A stretch of DNA of 27,809 nucleotides from Rhizopus sp. PT2906 (Eukaryota > Mucoromycota > Mucoromycetes > Mucorales > Rhizopodaceae): positions 1 to 27,809 of the forward strand of contig JAMYHX010000537.1 in assembly GCA_025529335.1 (NCBI GenBank). The letters run 5' to 3'. Under the pieces are notes generated by a model, which was not told the origin of the DNA, did no database searches, and saw only the letters and a program-made list of their open reading frames with translations. A program made the translations under genes and the position numbers. Positions within the stretch are counted from its first letter, which is position 1. Every line of letters starts with the position of its first letter. Positions 1 through 10,865 of the stretch are shown one piece after another.

Positions 1-31
1 CCTTATTGCATACAATAGTATTAACTCTTGA

Positions 32-560
32 TTCATGATATTCAGTGGTGAAAAAGCATCTGATACGACGAAGAAGGTATGAAAGATAATAGAAAATCGT
101 ACCAATGTACGAGAAAGAAAATTGGGCTTGATGCTTGAAAGCGAAGGTGTGGTTTTGTGCTCTTGTGAATGGAGATCTATGGCTTCGTCGAAAGCAGTTG
201 TGATGAAGCAATATGTCAAGAATCTTTGAGTGGACAACTTTATACTCTATGAGTTGTGTCAAACATTGGATGATAGATTTTAAAGGTACAAGCAATAGCT
301 TGAATACTACTGCACATTTATTTAAATGTCTCAATATTCATTTCCTCTTTTTTTTTTTCTTTCTTTCTTTCTTTTTTTTTTTGGCCTACTTGGCTATTGT
401 TGCAGTATGAAGAAAATTGACCAGGTGGTCGTTGTCAAAGAAATATGCAAGCTATTCCTTCCTCAAAAAATGCATGAACTTAAGATTTTCGTGAAACCAT
501 CGTATCACCTTTTTTACACCAAAACAGCCTACTATCGCCCATCCGGAATAGTCTTTTTTT
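32..560 (+). pseudogene. Decayed fragment of a probable dispersed Mucoralean repeat-family gene
   Basis: Three coding-like stretches follow one another in different frames. The first (32-226) reads FMIFSGEKAS..., is broken by a TGA at 80-82, and goes on to an ESEGVVLCSCEW segment and KQYVKNL. The second (213-285) holds LYSMSCVKHWMIDFKG. The third (407-555) reads KKIDQVVVVKEICKLFLPQ... and YHLFYTKTAYYRPSG. T-rich runs lie between the second and third. The order, with an acidic-E-x-W block, a Q-x-x-K-N block and a late LP-rich block, resembles an abundant but poorly named protein family I recall from Mucorales genomes. The E-x-W element may be a relic of a PD-(D/E)XK-type nuclease core. Nonsense codon and frame changes argue that it is dead. 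The family link is from memory. Confidence 0.4.
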
Positions 561-2071
561 TTTTATTTATAATAAAGTTTGATATGTCTTGCAGTACTAG
601 CGCTACTGCTAATATTTCGAATCCTTTTGATTGATGGCCAAAAACACTTTTCCCCTTTTAATACTCTAGAAGTTTCTGTTGATTTGACTGTCTAAAAGCT
701 TTGTATTTTAAATGCATAGGTAAAGGATCTCCTTTATTTTAAAATCTTATTTCTACTACTTTTGAACAAAGGCTTGTCCATAATATGTCTTTGATCTGTT
801 ATGATTATGCCTCTATGAATAGCTGTGTCATATAAATCTTGGGTCATCTACCCCTGGTTTCTTGACAAACCTTATCTATGTCATTCAGATATACATCTTG
901 GCAGCACAAACGTCAATTATTATTTTTTTGAGCAAGGAGGTTGTTGATCAGGACTCAAAAGATAGGTCAATACTTTTAGGACTCTTTTATTCCATAATAT
1001 AAATCTCCCGTTCACAGGGTATTTAGAATAAGGGTATTTATAGTCAATGATTTGAAAGTCTACTGAATAGCTTGTATCTTAACAACATCATATTGGCTAA
1101 GGAGCTATCGTCGGGGATCTAACTAGTGGATTTATTCTTTGTGCTAATTCTATAGTTGATTACACAACAAGGACCACGTTCTTGATGGAGCAGTAAAGTG
1201 TGTGTTGGACGGAGGTCATTAAATGACTATTGAAAAAGAAAAAGAAAAAACAAGTGAACAGCCCCGTTTTCGGTAATAGAATGCCAATATAATACAATAT
1301 GAGTGACAATAGACACACAATGTTCAGGATTCAGGCAAAATGACCAGCTTGAGCGCAAATCGCTGCCTTTGTAATGGAGAGATAAAGCACGAATGTATGG
1401 TTCATTTACAAGAATCTTGTGAACAGTGTAAAAGGAGTAGCTGAAGTTCATTCAGTCCAGATTCTGACAGATTCTTTTCTGATCCTTATGTTACTATAGT
1501 GACATCCTTTGGACCTTTATTATATAAATTATGTGTATATCTTTGAGTAAACAAGCTGATTATGATACACAATACGCATTGAAGAGAACGACAACCAATC
1601 ATCCGCTTATTTTTCATTAAAATATCGTTGAATAGCAAGCTCTTATATCTCTTTTATAGCTTTTGAAATATGTTTTTCTTCTTAAATAATCTCGGTTTTG
1701 TATAGCTAGCCTCCTTTAAATGTGCCAACACGACCCTTACAAGGCCTAGCGCGATGGTATACACAGATGCTTTTTCGTGTAACGCGTTTGAGCATAGACC
1801 GTCTATCTGTGCTCCAACAAATCACCATTTGCGTAATAATATCCAACATATTACACGACATGCAGAAGAGCTACTAGTGATATACCAACAGTAATTTCCT
1901 TAGGACCCAAAGGATAAACTGTCACTTTGACAATTTAAACTTCAGAGGGTATAGTGCACCTAGAATTGGCCATACAAAATCGCAGTCGTCTCATTTTAGA
2001 TCTCAGATGCCATCAAAAGAAAAAAAAAAATCTAATGCTCATTTGAGGTACTTTTATAGATAAGAAAGATA
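561..2071. other. Intergenic region upstream of HIS3
   Basis: About 1.5 kb, AT-rich, with stops in all frames apart from short chance ORFs. It must hold the HIS3 promoter near its right end. I searched the last few hundred bases for a Gcn4-type TGACTCA site and found no exact match. No RNA gene or repeat was recognised. Confidence 0.5.
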
Positions 2072-2825
2072 ATGGAAGCACGCACAGCAATTGTAGAAAG
2101 AAAAACAAATGAGACAGATATCAAGGTTTCTATTAACCTTGACGACAAAATGAACCAAGAGATCAAAATTGACACTGGCATCGGATTCCTCGATCACGTA
2201 CATTTCCACATTGTAAACAAAGAGAGAGAAAACTAATAGAAATGATAGATGTATCATGCCCTAGCAAAGCATGGTGGATGGTCATTAGAACTTCACTGTA
2301 AGGGCGATCTTTACATCGATGATCATCATACTGCAGAGGACACGGGTATCGCCTTGGGCATGGCCTTCAAGCAAGCACTTGGCACGCCCAAGGGCATTCA
2401 ACGCTTTGGCAACGCTTACTGTCCTTTAGACGAGGTAAGATATTGTGAATATCGATATCATTTATATTTAAATCAGTTATTTAGGCACTTTCTCGTGCTG
2501 TTGTCGATATCTCTGGACGTCCTTTTGCTGATATCAATTTGGACTTGAAACGTGAAAAGATTGGTGAGCTGTCTACCGAGATGATTCCTCACGTTTTACA
2601 ATCTTTTGCTGGCGCAGCAGGTATTACGCTTCATGTAGACGTGTTGAAAGGACAAAACGATCATCACAAGTAAGATCACTTTCAAAAAAAAAAAAAGGAG
2701 GGGGGATGCTTATGTCATTTTTCAATAGGGCTGAATCTGCATTCAAAGCATTGGCCGTTGCCATAAGACAAGCTGCTAGTAGAACAGGCACAGATGATGT
2801 TCCTTCAACAAAAGGTGTATTATAA
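2072..2825 (+). CDS. HIS3: Imidazoleglycerol-phosphate dehydratase
   Basis: Catalyses the dehydration of imidazole-glycerol phosphate to imidazole-acetol phosphate in histidine biosynthesis; cytosolic, Mn-dependent. Four exons: 2072-2197, 2249-2434, 2485-2669 and 2729-2825, with introns of 50-59 bases that have GT/AG ends and keep the frame. The product is 197 residues, slightly shorter than yeast His3 (about 220). It opens with the EARTAIVERKTNET block, followed by the two metal-binding H-H-x-x-E motifs, HHTAED at residues 68-73 and HHKAES at 164-169. GIGFLDH ends exon 1. The ATG at 2072 is the first in frame and gives the expected N-terminus. A possible AATAAA lies at 2901-2906. Identification is firm. 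Confidence 0.95.
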
Positions 2826-3417
2826 AACATTAAAATATCTTTCAACTCGGGTGACAAAGACTTCCCCACTTGTCTAAACTCCGTGAGCCAAGTAAAAAGA
2901 AATAAAAACTCTTGGGCTTAGTTTTCCTACGGATCTGATTTAACAATTTATTTTTTTAAGCAGCGCATACAAAGGAGGAAACACAGATCCTCGGTTTCTT
3001 GATCTCACATAATATAAGAGGCTTTGTTTCATGTGAGGCTAATTAAGCTCACTGTTGTTTATGCTTTTGGGGGAGAGAAAAAGAAGGATCTTGTTTCCCT
3101 CCCCCCTTTTTTTTTCTTTATAAAGACATGTTTCTGTTGGACCGGAAATAGCCATTTAAGGAATTACTCATTTACTATAAAAAAAGTAAAAGAGGTTTGT
3201 GTATGATCTACATCAAAAGTAACTAGTGTCGTTATGTTGTCCTTTGTGTGTGTATGTATATATATATTCATGTCCTTGCAGTCACAACGGTATTTCAATA
3301 GCACACAAATAAAGGACCAAAAAAAAAAAAAACCAAGAGTATATAAATATTTTTTTCAGTGCTATTTCTTTCTCTCTTTTCCCTTTTTCTCTTTGTTCAA
3401 AAAACACACAATATTAA
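2826..3417. other. Intergenic region between HIS3 and the ceramide synthase gene
   Basis: Contains the HIS3 3' end and the ceramide synthase promoter. Pyrimidine- and A-rich tracts dominate, including a run of about 14 A near 3320 and a CT-rich leader just before the next ATG. The ORFs in it are low-complexity and not convincing. Confidence 0.5.
3342..3348 (+). promoter_or_regulatory. Candidate TATA box of the ceramide synthase gene
   Basis: TATAAAT about 70 bases before the ATG at 3418, followed by a T/C-rich leader typical of fungal 5' UTRs. It is supported only by motif and position. Confidence 0.35.
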
Positions 3418-4627
3418 ATGCCGACCAAAGTAACAAAACAAAAGGAGCCTCCTTCAATACAAAAGAAGCCAGTACGTCAGAGAACAAAAAGTTTAAAGGA
3501 ACGCGCATTAGAGCTTGAACTTGGTATGTTTTTATTTAAAAAGGGCTGAAGTGTATGTCAATCTGAACGTCATCTGACATTCTTTTTGTTAGGTATAACC
3601 AGTGTGCTGACACTTTCAATTCTGCTGGCCTATTATCTTGGTTTTCATACCTTTAAAAAGTATATAGTTTTATCTTACAAAATTGCTGATAATCAATACG
3701 GAAAAGGATCAGACGATATCTATTATGTCGCTTACTGGGTTGTCACCTTTACGTTCTTACGCGCCTCAACCATGAGATTTGTGTATCTGCCTATTGGAAA
3801 ATGGTGGGGCATGGACAGGTCGAAGCGACAAAGGTTTGCAGAACAAGGATGGATGTTTAGCTATTATATCGTCTTTTGGAGCGTTGGCATGTACATCATG
3901 TATCATAGCCCTCATTGGTTAAACACATCTTTTTACTGGATCGATTATCCTCATCTAACAATGACGAAGCAAATGAAAATGTATTATCTGATGCAACTCG
4001 CATTTTGGATACAACAAGTGTATACAATTCATGTCGAAAAGAAAAGAAAGGACCACTTTGCGATGGTCACTCATCACTTCATCACGATCACCTTGATCGT
4101 CTCAAGTTATGCTTCCAATTTTACTCGGATCGGAAATGCGGTTCTTTGTTGTATGGATTTATGTGATATTTGCCTTTCGGTAAGTTATAAAGCGTGTGTG
4201 CGTCTCATTGTTATATATATTTACATGTGCAATAGCTTGCCAAGATCCTAAAGTACTTGGGATTCACTACTGTATGTGATTTAGCCTTTGCCTTATTTGC
4301 AATCTCTTGGCCAATCACTCGTCATATCCTATTCGGTATCATCATCTGGGCTACAGCTGGTAAGTCTTGTTTTGTTGCTATTATAAGTATACTCATTTTT
4401 GTAAAGTCGAACCTAGTCAGTACCTTGATATGAAATGGGAGCCTGAAAAGGGAAAGTACTTCACACCCTTCACACAAAAACTGTATATTTCTGCGTTTCT
4501 AGCGCTGAATGTCATCATGTTTTACTGGTTTATCCTAATTGTGAATGTTATTGTTCGTGTTCTGCAGGGCAAGAACGCAGAAGATACCCGAAGCGAAGAT
4601 GAGGAAGAAGATGAGGCTATTGAGTAA
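3418..4627 (+). CDS. LAG1: Ceramide synthase (LAG1/LAC1 family, TLC domain)
   Basis: N-acylates sphingoid bases with fatty acyl-CoA to make (dihydro)ceramide in the ER membrane. Exons 3418-3523, 3593-4179, 4236-4359 and 4407-4627 join in frame to 345 residues. After a basic, soluble N-terminus come several hydrophobic membrane spans and the TLC domain. The Lag1 motif is clear: the active-site His pair at residues 196-197 (HHFITITLIV), then SSYASNFTRIG and the two Asp of MDLCDICLS at 224 and 227. The tail ends in an acidic stretch with Ser-Glu-Asp-Glu context, a likely casein kinase 2 site as known for yeast Lag1/Lac1. The start at 3418 is preferred because exon 1 then splices in phase. AATAAA is at 4731-4736. 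LAG1 and LAC1 cannot be told apart here. Confidence 0.93.
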
Positions 4628-5041
4628 GTTTGGGTAGTGAAAAACATAAAGCACACTGCTTACGGATAGTAATATAGACTAAAGCAAGACTAGACGATAC
4701 TCATTTATGCTTCCGTCCCCCTTTGTTCTTAATAAATTTTGATTCTTTTTCTCGCTCTCGCTCTCTCTCTCTCTCTTTCAATATTTATTATGCTGTGATA
4801 TATAAACGGTTGCGGCGTGTAGCACCGAAAAGATGCAGCAAAAAAAATGGTGTCTCTGTGTATGTGTTTGATTAAGAAAGACAGTTTTTAAGTTTTACAT
4901 AACAGATAATAGAATAGACTTTATTAGTTACGTCTTTTTATGTACAGTGTAACAAAAGACGCTGAAGGGCTACACATTACCATTAATATAAACAGAATGC
5001 ATTTACATTAAATGAACATGTATAAGAGTGTATATGATAAA
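4628..5041. other. Convergent 3' intergenic region
   Basis: Lies between the stop codons of the ceramide synthase (+) and the SLC35F-type transporter (-). It holds a poly(A) hexamer for each: AATAAA at 4731-4736 on plus, and TTTATT at 4920-4925, which reads AATAAA on minus. A CT microsatellite lies between them. Confidence 0.5.
4751..4777. repeat. CT dinucleotide microsatellite
   Basis: A pure or nearly pure CT run in the 3' region of the ceramide synthase gene, with two CG interruptions at its left end. Confidence 0.8.
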
Positions 5042-6191
5042 CTAAGCTTTAGATTCTATATTGACCTGCTCATCTAGAGTTTTCTCTCCTTGTTCTTCAT
5101 CATTCTGTCTACCATAGAATAACTCCCTTCTTTCCTTCTCGGCCAATTCAGGCGTGAAATCACCAATGCCAGGCATGGGTGCAGGGAAGACGTGGTAGAT
5201 GACAATACCGATGATAACGACAACGTAGGCAAATGGATAGAGCACAGTGACCTTGTATCCGAACAAACCAAGGCCAAAGATGAGACCGTAAAAGTCGCTG
5301 GTTAAGAGAGACAAGTTGTATAAGAGTGCGCTTCCGAGACGGAACATGACAGGTGCCAAAGAGTAGAGAATGAACATACAGATGGTATAAGTGATAACCA
5401 TGCCTGTGATCTGATGATCAGCAAATGCTGCCCACTCCTCGCGTTCAAAGATAAAGATCTGAACGAGGTTGATAAAGGTAGCAAAGAAAGTGAACATGCC
5501 AATGACTTCATAAAGTGGGTGCTTTCGAGCCATGTATTCCTCGCCGACATTAGAGAAGCCATAAAGTGTTGCGCCAAGCAAGCAGAAGAGATCGCCCTTG
5601 ACTGGATTGACAGCACCATAGTTCTTACCGGTGATCACGTCACTTGCGACCAACATGCCTAGACCACAAAGAGCAATAAAGACTCCGAGGAACTGAAGCC
5701 ATCGGTATTTGACTTTGAGGAAAAAGTAAGAGAGGATCATACAGACGGGCGTGCTCCAGCAATCGAGCAACATGGCAGATAAAAGTGAAGTGTACTGAAA
5801 GGATTTGACAACAAAATAGTTTCCTTCCACATCAATGAATCCCAAAATGAAATAAATGTGACCTCGTCTCCAGAATTGAAGTAACCATCCTTTGAGGCCA
5901 CGTTTATAGATCGCATAACTGTTGTAAACAATGGCCAAACAGGCATAAACCAAAAAGGTCTGTGTTGTAGGTGCATTGAATCCGTATTGACTACCCAATA
6001 TGGTTGTTGTTACATTTGTACCAGTAATACAAAGAGACAACACTATGATTTGTTATGAGTTGTTGGCTACATGTTTTTATTTTAGACTTACATTGGCCCA
6101 AGAATAAAACCTTGTAAAAGTTTGGGTTTTTAAGAAAAGCAAAGTATTGCTTCCAACTCTTTTTTGTTGATGATTCTTCGTCGTTGCTCAT
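5042..6191 (-). CDS. SLC35F1/F2-type multipass transporter (DUF914, drug/metabolite transporter superfamily)
   Basis: Two exons on the minus strand, 6191-6092 and 6042-5042, separated by a 49-base intron with GTAAGT and CATAG ends; the join keeps the frame and gives 366 residues. The N-terminus is hydrophilic (MSNDEESSTKKSWKQY), followed by about ten hydrophobic spans. Family hallmarks are FLGQLLSLCITGTNVT in the first span, GFIDVEGNYFVVKSFQYTS, LLDCWSTPVCM and LGATLYGFSNVGEEY. The tail is charged and ends EQVNIESKA. Human SLC35F2 imports queuine and some drugs, but fungal members are poorly characterised, so the substrate is unknown. Family assignment is strong. Confidence 0.9.
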
Positions 6192-7219
6192 CGTTTTTTT
6201 TAATAAAAAAAAAAAAAAAGAGACTAAAAGAAAAAAAAAAGGTCTATGGAAAGAAAAAGAAAGAGAGAAGGGTTGTAATTTATATATAAATATAAAAAAA
6301 AAGTAAAGTGATTCGTTGTTTTACAAAAAGGATAAAAAAATTTTCGTACCACGCAACTACAGCGCTTTGCGTTTAAAAATCAAGATTTTGGGAAATTGCA
6401 TCCCAGATTTTTGATCTGCCCAATCAAACAGTTGCCAAAGTGGAAGGAGAAGATGAGGTGGTCACCCGCCCTTCAACTTTCAGCTGACTGTCTTCGCTTT
6501 TGTTCCCATCCCAAGATAAATAGAAAAAATGCGTTAAGTGCGTTCAAAGATCTGAAGAAATAGGAACTGGAAAAAAAATTTTTTATTATATATTGTTATC
6601 TGAAAATAAAGCGTGGCACGAAAGAGCCTTTACCACCTCATCGGAGCTTGGAACGGAGGCAATGAGGATTGGAACAAGTATGACTTCCAACCAAGAATTT
6701 CTCTGTGTATTCAAATCCTTAACCTGCCAATCAAAATAGAAATTGGTGTAATCAAACCCTTCTTAACCATTCAAGTTTTTTGCGGATTAGCACCTTCTTT
6801 TCCAAAAAAAAAAAAAAAAAAAAGAAAAAGGGCCCTCATGGGTAGAAATCTTGAACTTCAAACGCAAATTACCACACCACTTTTTTTTTTTATTCTGATC
6901 TGGTCTTTTCTTGATCTGATCATTTCTACCAAAAAGAGAGTGAGAGATCAATGACCTTTTGCTACCACCCAATTCTGGCTTTTAAATAAGTAACCAAGGG
7001 AGCTGGCCAATGTGCATAACTTGAGCTTGCCATAAAAAGTATTGTACTTGAAAGCAAAAAAAAAAAAAAAAAAAACTGCTGCACAAGCGGAATTCTGTAT
7101 CAGGCGATGCTTATCAGTAGCAAACTGATACATTTACAGAATGAATTCACTTTTAAAAAACACCTCTTTATCACACACACAGAAACAAAGATATTTAAAT
7201 GAGAGCCTTCTCATTTTAT
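6192..7219. other. Intergenic region between the transporter and SET genes
   Basis: About 1 kb carrying the transporter promoter on its left and the end of the SET gene on its right. It contains several long A and T runs (around 6205, 6228, 6292, 6805, 6880 and 7057). An open frame at 6613-6954 lacks an ATG and looks like chance. Confidence 0.5.
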
Positions 7220-7681
7220 TTATAAACTTTCTTCATCGTCGCAAAAAGGCAATGGCTCATGCTCATCTTCAGACACTTGCTCCTTTTTATCCTCTTCAGT
7301 CTCAAACCAAAGATGATTGCCATAAGATATACACAACTCTTCCTCTGGTTCGATATCTCGCAAGGTAACATATCGAATCAACTTGTTTGGGATATCTCGA
7401 ATAAACCCAACATTAGGCTTATTATCATGGTTAAACATAGATCCAAGTCCAAGCGCCAGCGCATATCCTCCTTGCCATACATAGGTATAGTGGTCCAGTA
7501 TGGTATATTTACCGTGTGTGTCATACTCTTGAGCATCAAAGAACAGAACAGGCGAGATCTCCACAAGTGTGTTGCGTTTTATAAAGTCTTTGGTGAACAC
7601 GCCACGTCCACGGATAGGATGTGTTCTTAATTCTAGGTTTAATGCATGCTGAGAAAGTGCAACATGATCTTCATTTGACAT
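7220..7681 (-). CDS. Small single-domain SET protein (putative lysine methyltransferase)
   Basis: An intronless 153-residue protein made of little but a SET domain. Visible elements are the N-terminal RGRGVFTKDFIKRNTLVEISP block (the GxG SAM-side motif and strand region), the pseudoknot motif LGSMFNHDNKPNVGF (the NHxxxPN signature), and EEELCISYG with the active-site Tyr. SET enzymes transfer methyl from SAM to lysine. There are no pre-SET or post-SET cysteine clusters and no targeting signal; the tail is acidic. The start at 7681 is preferred over a Phe-rich upstream ATG at 7702. Its gene ends the tandem arrangement with DBP4 (about 100 bases apart, same strand). The substrate cannot be inferred. 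Confidence 0.85.
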   Translation of the reverse strand: MSNEDHVALSQHALNLELRTHPIRGRGVFTKDFIKRNTLVEISPVLFFDAQEYDTHGKYTILDHYTYVWQGGYALALGLGSMFNHDNKPNVGFIRDIPNKLIRYVTLRDIEPEEELCISYGNHLWFETEEDKKEQVSEDEHEPLPFCDDEESL

Positions 7682-7780
7682 TGAGAAGAAAAAGAAAAAC
7701 AATGATTAAATAAGCCACAATTGGGTGTAATGCATGTGTTGAATTTATTAGACAAAAAAATAATAATAATTAATGCTTGT

Positions 7781-10141
7781 TTAGTTGCCCAAGAGTTTCA
7801 GTGCAAGAGCTTCTTGGTCTTCTAATGTTAATGGTTCTTCTACATCAATGACTCTCTTCTTGTTTGTATGTTCTTCTTCTTCTTCACTGTCATAAGATCT
7901 CTTTCTACTCTCTTCTTCGCTTTCTTCTTCACTTTCTTCTTCTTCTTCTTCAGATTCTTCCATCTCTTCATCTTCTTCTTCATGTCCTTCTATTCCTTCC
8001 ATTTCTTCCCTTTCAGCTCTCTCTCTTTCCTTTCGCTTAATCTTCTTTTCAAGTCTCTTTTGTTTCACAAGCTCTTTATCTTCAACATCAGCCTGTTGCA
8101 TTTCTTGTCCCTTTTCATCTATAAATGCCTTGATTTGATCCTTAACATCGCCTTCCTTCAAGAAGTCTTGCTCAGTAGCAAGTTCATATAAAGCGTGTGC
8201 TTCTCCTTCTTCATCAAAAACAATCTTTTCACCACGAGGCATATTCTTGATCCTATCCTTCTTTGTCATCTTTTGCTTTCGCTTGGATATATTTTCTTGT
8301 GCTACTCCTGTAATATCTTCTTCTTCATTATCACTTTCTAACGCATGATCTTTACGGGAGATTGTCAAAAAGTCCTCATCGTCCTCATCTTCATGCACGT
8401 TGAGCTTATCATTCTCGTAATCGACCAGCTTATGATAATGCTCTGAAAGGATATCTTGGTTCTTTCGTTGGAACATACGATCATACTTGGTCTTGACTCC
8501 TTGTTCTTGCTCTTGCTCTTGTTCTTGATCACTTTCTTCTTCTTTCACTGGACCCATCTTTTTCTTTTCTGCCTTCTTGACAAATTTGATCTTGGGTGCA
8601 CCAGCCAGACCAAGGGAATGGGCGAATTCTTCAGCAGGCAAAGCATTGACATCAAAGATTTTTTTGTTCTTTTGAAGATAGATCGATCGCATGTAAGCCA
8701 CAAAGGCTCTTTGTGCGAGGTATTTTATCTCTGGGTCTTGGAAACAGAAGCTCTGCAACTGCTTTTGAATTGTCTGTTGTTTGCTTGTTCTAATCTTGAT
8801 TTCCTCGATTGGCACACGTTTCTTTTTGAGCTCTTCGATCATGCCTTCTACCTCTGAGGGCACCAAGATGAGCAAGGCATGGCCCTCTGCATCAAATCGA
8901 GCCGTACGACCTGCGCGATGAATATACGTCTCGGCGTCCTCGGGACAGTCTAACTGAACGACCCAATCGACAGCAGGAAAATCGAGACCACGAGCGGCGA
9001 TATCTGTACAGAGCAAGAGCGCATGTTGACTGGACGTGTACCGCTTAAAGATCTCGACACGCTTTGTCTGTTTTTGTTTACCGTGCAAGTGCATGATGGG
9101 TATACCAGGTTGAAGCTTACAGAACGACTCATAGACAAATCGAGTCTGTTTACAACTCGATAGGAACACAATCATCTTTGTCTTTAAGTGAGTCTTGATG
9201 AACGAATAGAGAATATCAAGCTTTTGGTGCAACTCAGCCACGACGTAATGCTGTGATAGTGTCTTGGGCGTACTGTATTCAGCCTTTTCATGAACCGCGA
9301 CGTACTCGGGGTCCTTGAGGGAAAGACGAGCGAGATCCTTAACGGATCGTGTTTGAGTGGCTGAGAACATCAACGTCTGTCGTTGTTTGGGCAAGTTATC
9401 AATGATGGCATTCATTGTGTTTTGGAATCCCATGTCCATGATACGATCAGCTTCGTCCAGTACCAAGATTTGTAAATTGTCACAGATAAATCCAGCTGAC
9501 TGATCCATGTGTTGCAATAATCGACCAGGTGTACATACCAAGATGTTCATCCGACTGATGCGTTCTTGTTCGACCTTGAATTCTTTTCCACCAATGATCA
9601 AACCAGCTGAAAACGTATGGTTCTTGCCAATCTTTTTCAATACCTCGAATATTTGAACGGCAAGTTCTCGAGTGGGTGAAATAATAAGTGCTCCTAGACC
9701 GTCTGCTGAATTCCATTGCTGACGGAAGAGAATTTCCAAGACCTACATAATAACAATTAGATAAATAGATAAAATAAAAAAAGGTTTCTTACTGGAATAA
9801 GAAAGGAAAGTGTTTTGCCACTGCCTGTCTTGGCTGCACCAAGGACATCTCGTTTGGCCAAGGCTAAAGGAATGCCCTTCCGTTGAATCTCGGTCATCAT
9901 TTTGAAATTGGATAGAGTTAATCCTCTCTTTGTCTTTTCTGAAATGGGCAATTCTTCAAATAATTTACAGTCCTTGTAGTTTTCCTAATTAAAACAAGTA
10001 TAAATATTTTTTTTTCTAAAGCCATGAAATAATTACAGGTTGACAAGCTTTTGATTCGAGTGTAGTCAAGTCATCTTTTTCTTGAGCTCGCTTGATCTGC
10101 TTTTGATTCACTTTTTTTACAGGTGCTGCTTTCTTTGCCAT
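7781..10141 (-). CDS. DBP4: ATP-dependent DEAD-box RNA helicase Dbp4 (DDX10 family)
   Basis: Nucleolar helicase needed for early pre-rRNA processing and 18S rRNA formation; in yeast it acts in the SSU processome around U14 snoRNA. Exons 10141-10037, 9984-9793 and 9742-7781 join in frame to 752 residues, close to yeast Dbp4 (770). Motifs in order: Q-motif region LTLSNFKMMTEIQ, motif I AAKTGSGKT (85-93), PTREL (122-126), TPGRL, DEAD (195-198), SAT (226-228), a TDIAARGLDFP motif and HRAGRTAR near 374. A C-terminal extension follows (DUF4217 region, FVAYMRSIYLQKNK), then long acidic Glu/Ser runs and basic Lys/Arg blocks, typical of nucleolar helicases. The start MAKKAAPVKK is preferred over an upstream in-frame ATG. 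An AATAAA reads on minus at 7749-7744. Confidence 0.95.
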
Positions 10142-10381
10142 TATAGAGATCAAGAAAAAAAAATAAAAAGACGAGAGAAGGGGAAAAAAGCAAAAAGAAC
10201 AGTCCACAGTAGTCACGGTTACACCATTATGCTGCATACTGAGTCCTACCGTCTGCATCCATTACACACACTAACATTCTCTGATTGTACATTTATGCGT
10301 GTGACTTATCCCCTGCTGATATTCCGGCTTAAATAGGTCTTTATCTTTCTTTTCTTTTTTTTTTTTTTTTTCTTTAAAAAA
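10142..10381. promoter_or_regulatory. Shared divergent promoter region of DBP4 and the yippee gene
   Basis: 240 bases separate the two divergent ATGs. Both flanks are A-rich (DBP4 side) or CT/T-rich (yippee side), as expected for 5' UTRs. A TTAAATA element near 10332 may serve the yippee gene. No ribosome-biogenesis RRPE or PAC pair was recognised with confidence. Confidence 0.4.
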
Positions 10382-10797
10382 ATGGACAAACGAAAACATC
10401 GACTCTATTTAAAATCAACTTGTCTATTCACCTGTAATTCTTGTCACACACATTTACTAGAACAAAACGCTATTATATCCAGAAACTTTCAGGGTCGTGT
10501 AAGTGGGGTGCGGATGTTTAAAGGATATAATACATATTTTAAATATAGAACGGTCCTGCCTATCTTGTAAATCAAGTTGTAAATATATCAATTGGTACAA
10601 AAGAAGAGCGTATGTTATTGACAGGAATTCATACAGTAGCTGATATCACATGTAATCAATGCCATATAAAATTGGGTTGGAAGTATCTGCGTGCGCTTGA
10701 AGAGCCTCAGAGATATAAAGAAGGGAAATATATTGTTGAAAGATCAAAGATTGTAAAGGAAGTCGATTGGGATGAACAAGATGATTATTTTATTTGA
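10382..10797 (+). CDS. Yippee-like zinc-binding protein
   Basis: Exons 10382-10498 and 10549-10797, joined across a 50-base intron, give 121 residues, the typical yippee length. The two zinc-binding Cys pairs are CNSC (residues 18-21) and CNQC in the second half. The core reads IISRNFQGRNGPAYLVN, ERMLLTG, H-T-V-A-D-I-T-C, LGWKYLRALE and QRYKEGKYIVE, all diagnostic for yippee. Yeast Moh1 and animal YPEL proteins belong to this family; Moh1 and YPEL5 are linked to the GID/CTLH ubiquitin ligase, but a role here is inference. The gene converges on the unknown Gln-rich gene, with 68 bases between stop codons. AATAAA is at 10851-10856. Confidence 0.93.
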
Positions 10798-10865
10798 TGC
10801 GTTATTTCTGTTAAAAAGTCAAGTCCATTGGCCATAACACCTTTTTATACAATAAATATTTTATA

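Noticed and set aside
1227..1451. 74-codon minus-strand frame upstream of HIS3
   Set aside because: Ends in a low-complexity Phe/Leu run; no recognisable domain.
5302..5662. Open frames on both strands inside the transporter gene
   Set aside because: Overlap the convincing SLC35F-type coding frame.
6613..6954. 113-codon open frame between the transporter and SET genes
   Set aside because: Begins at GTG, runs through an A tract and has no motif or splice support.
7868..8191. Phe-rich plus-strand frame
   Set aside because: Antisense shadow of the Glu-rich acidic tail of DBP4 (GAA/GAG runs read as TTC/CTC).
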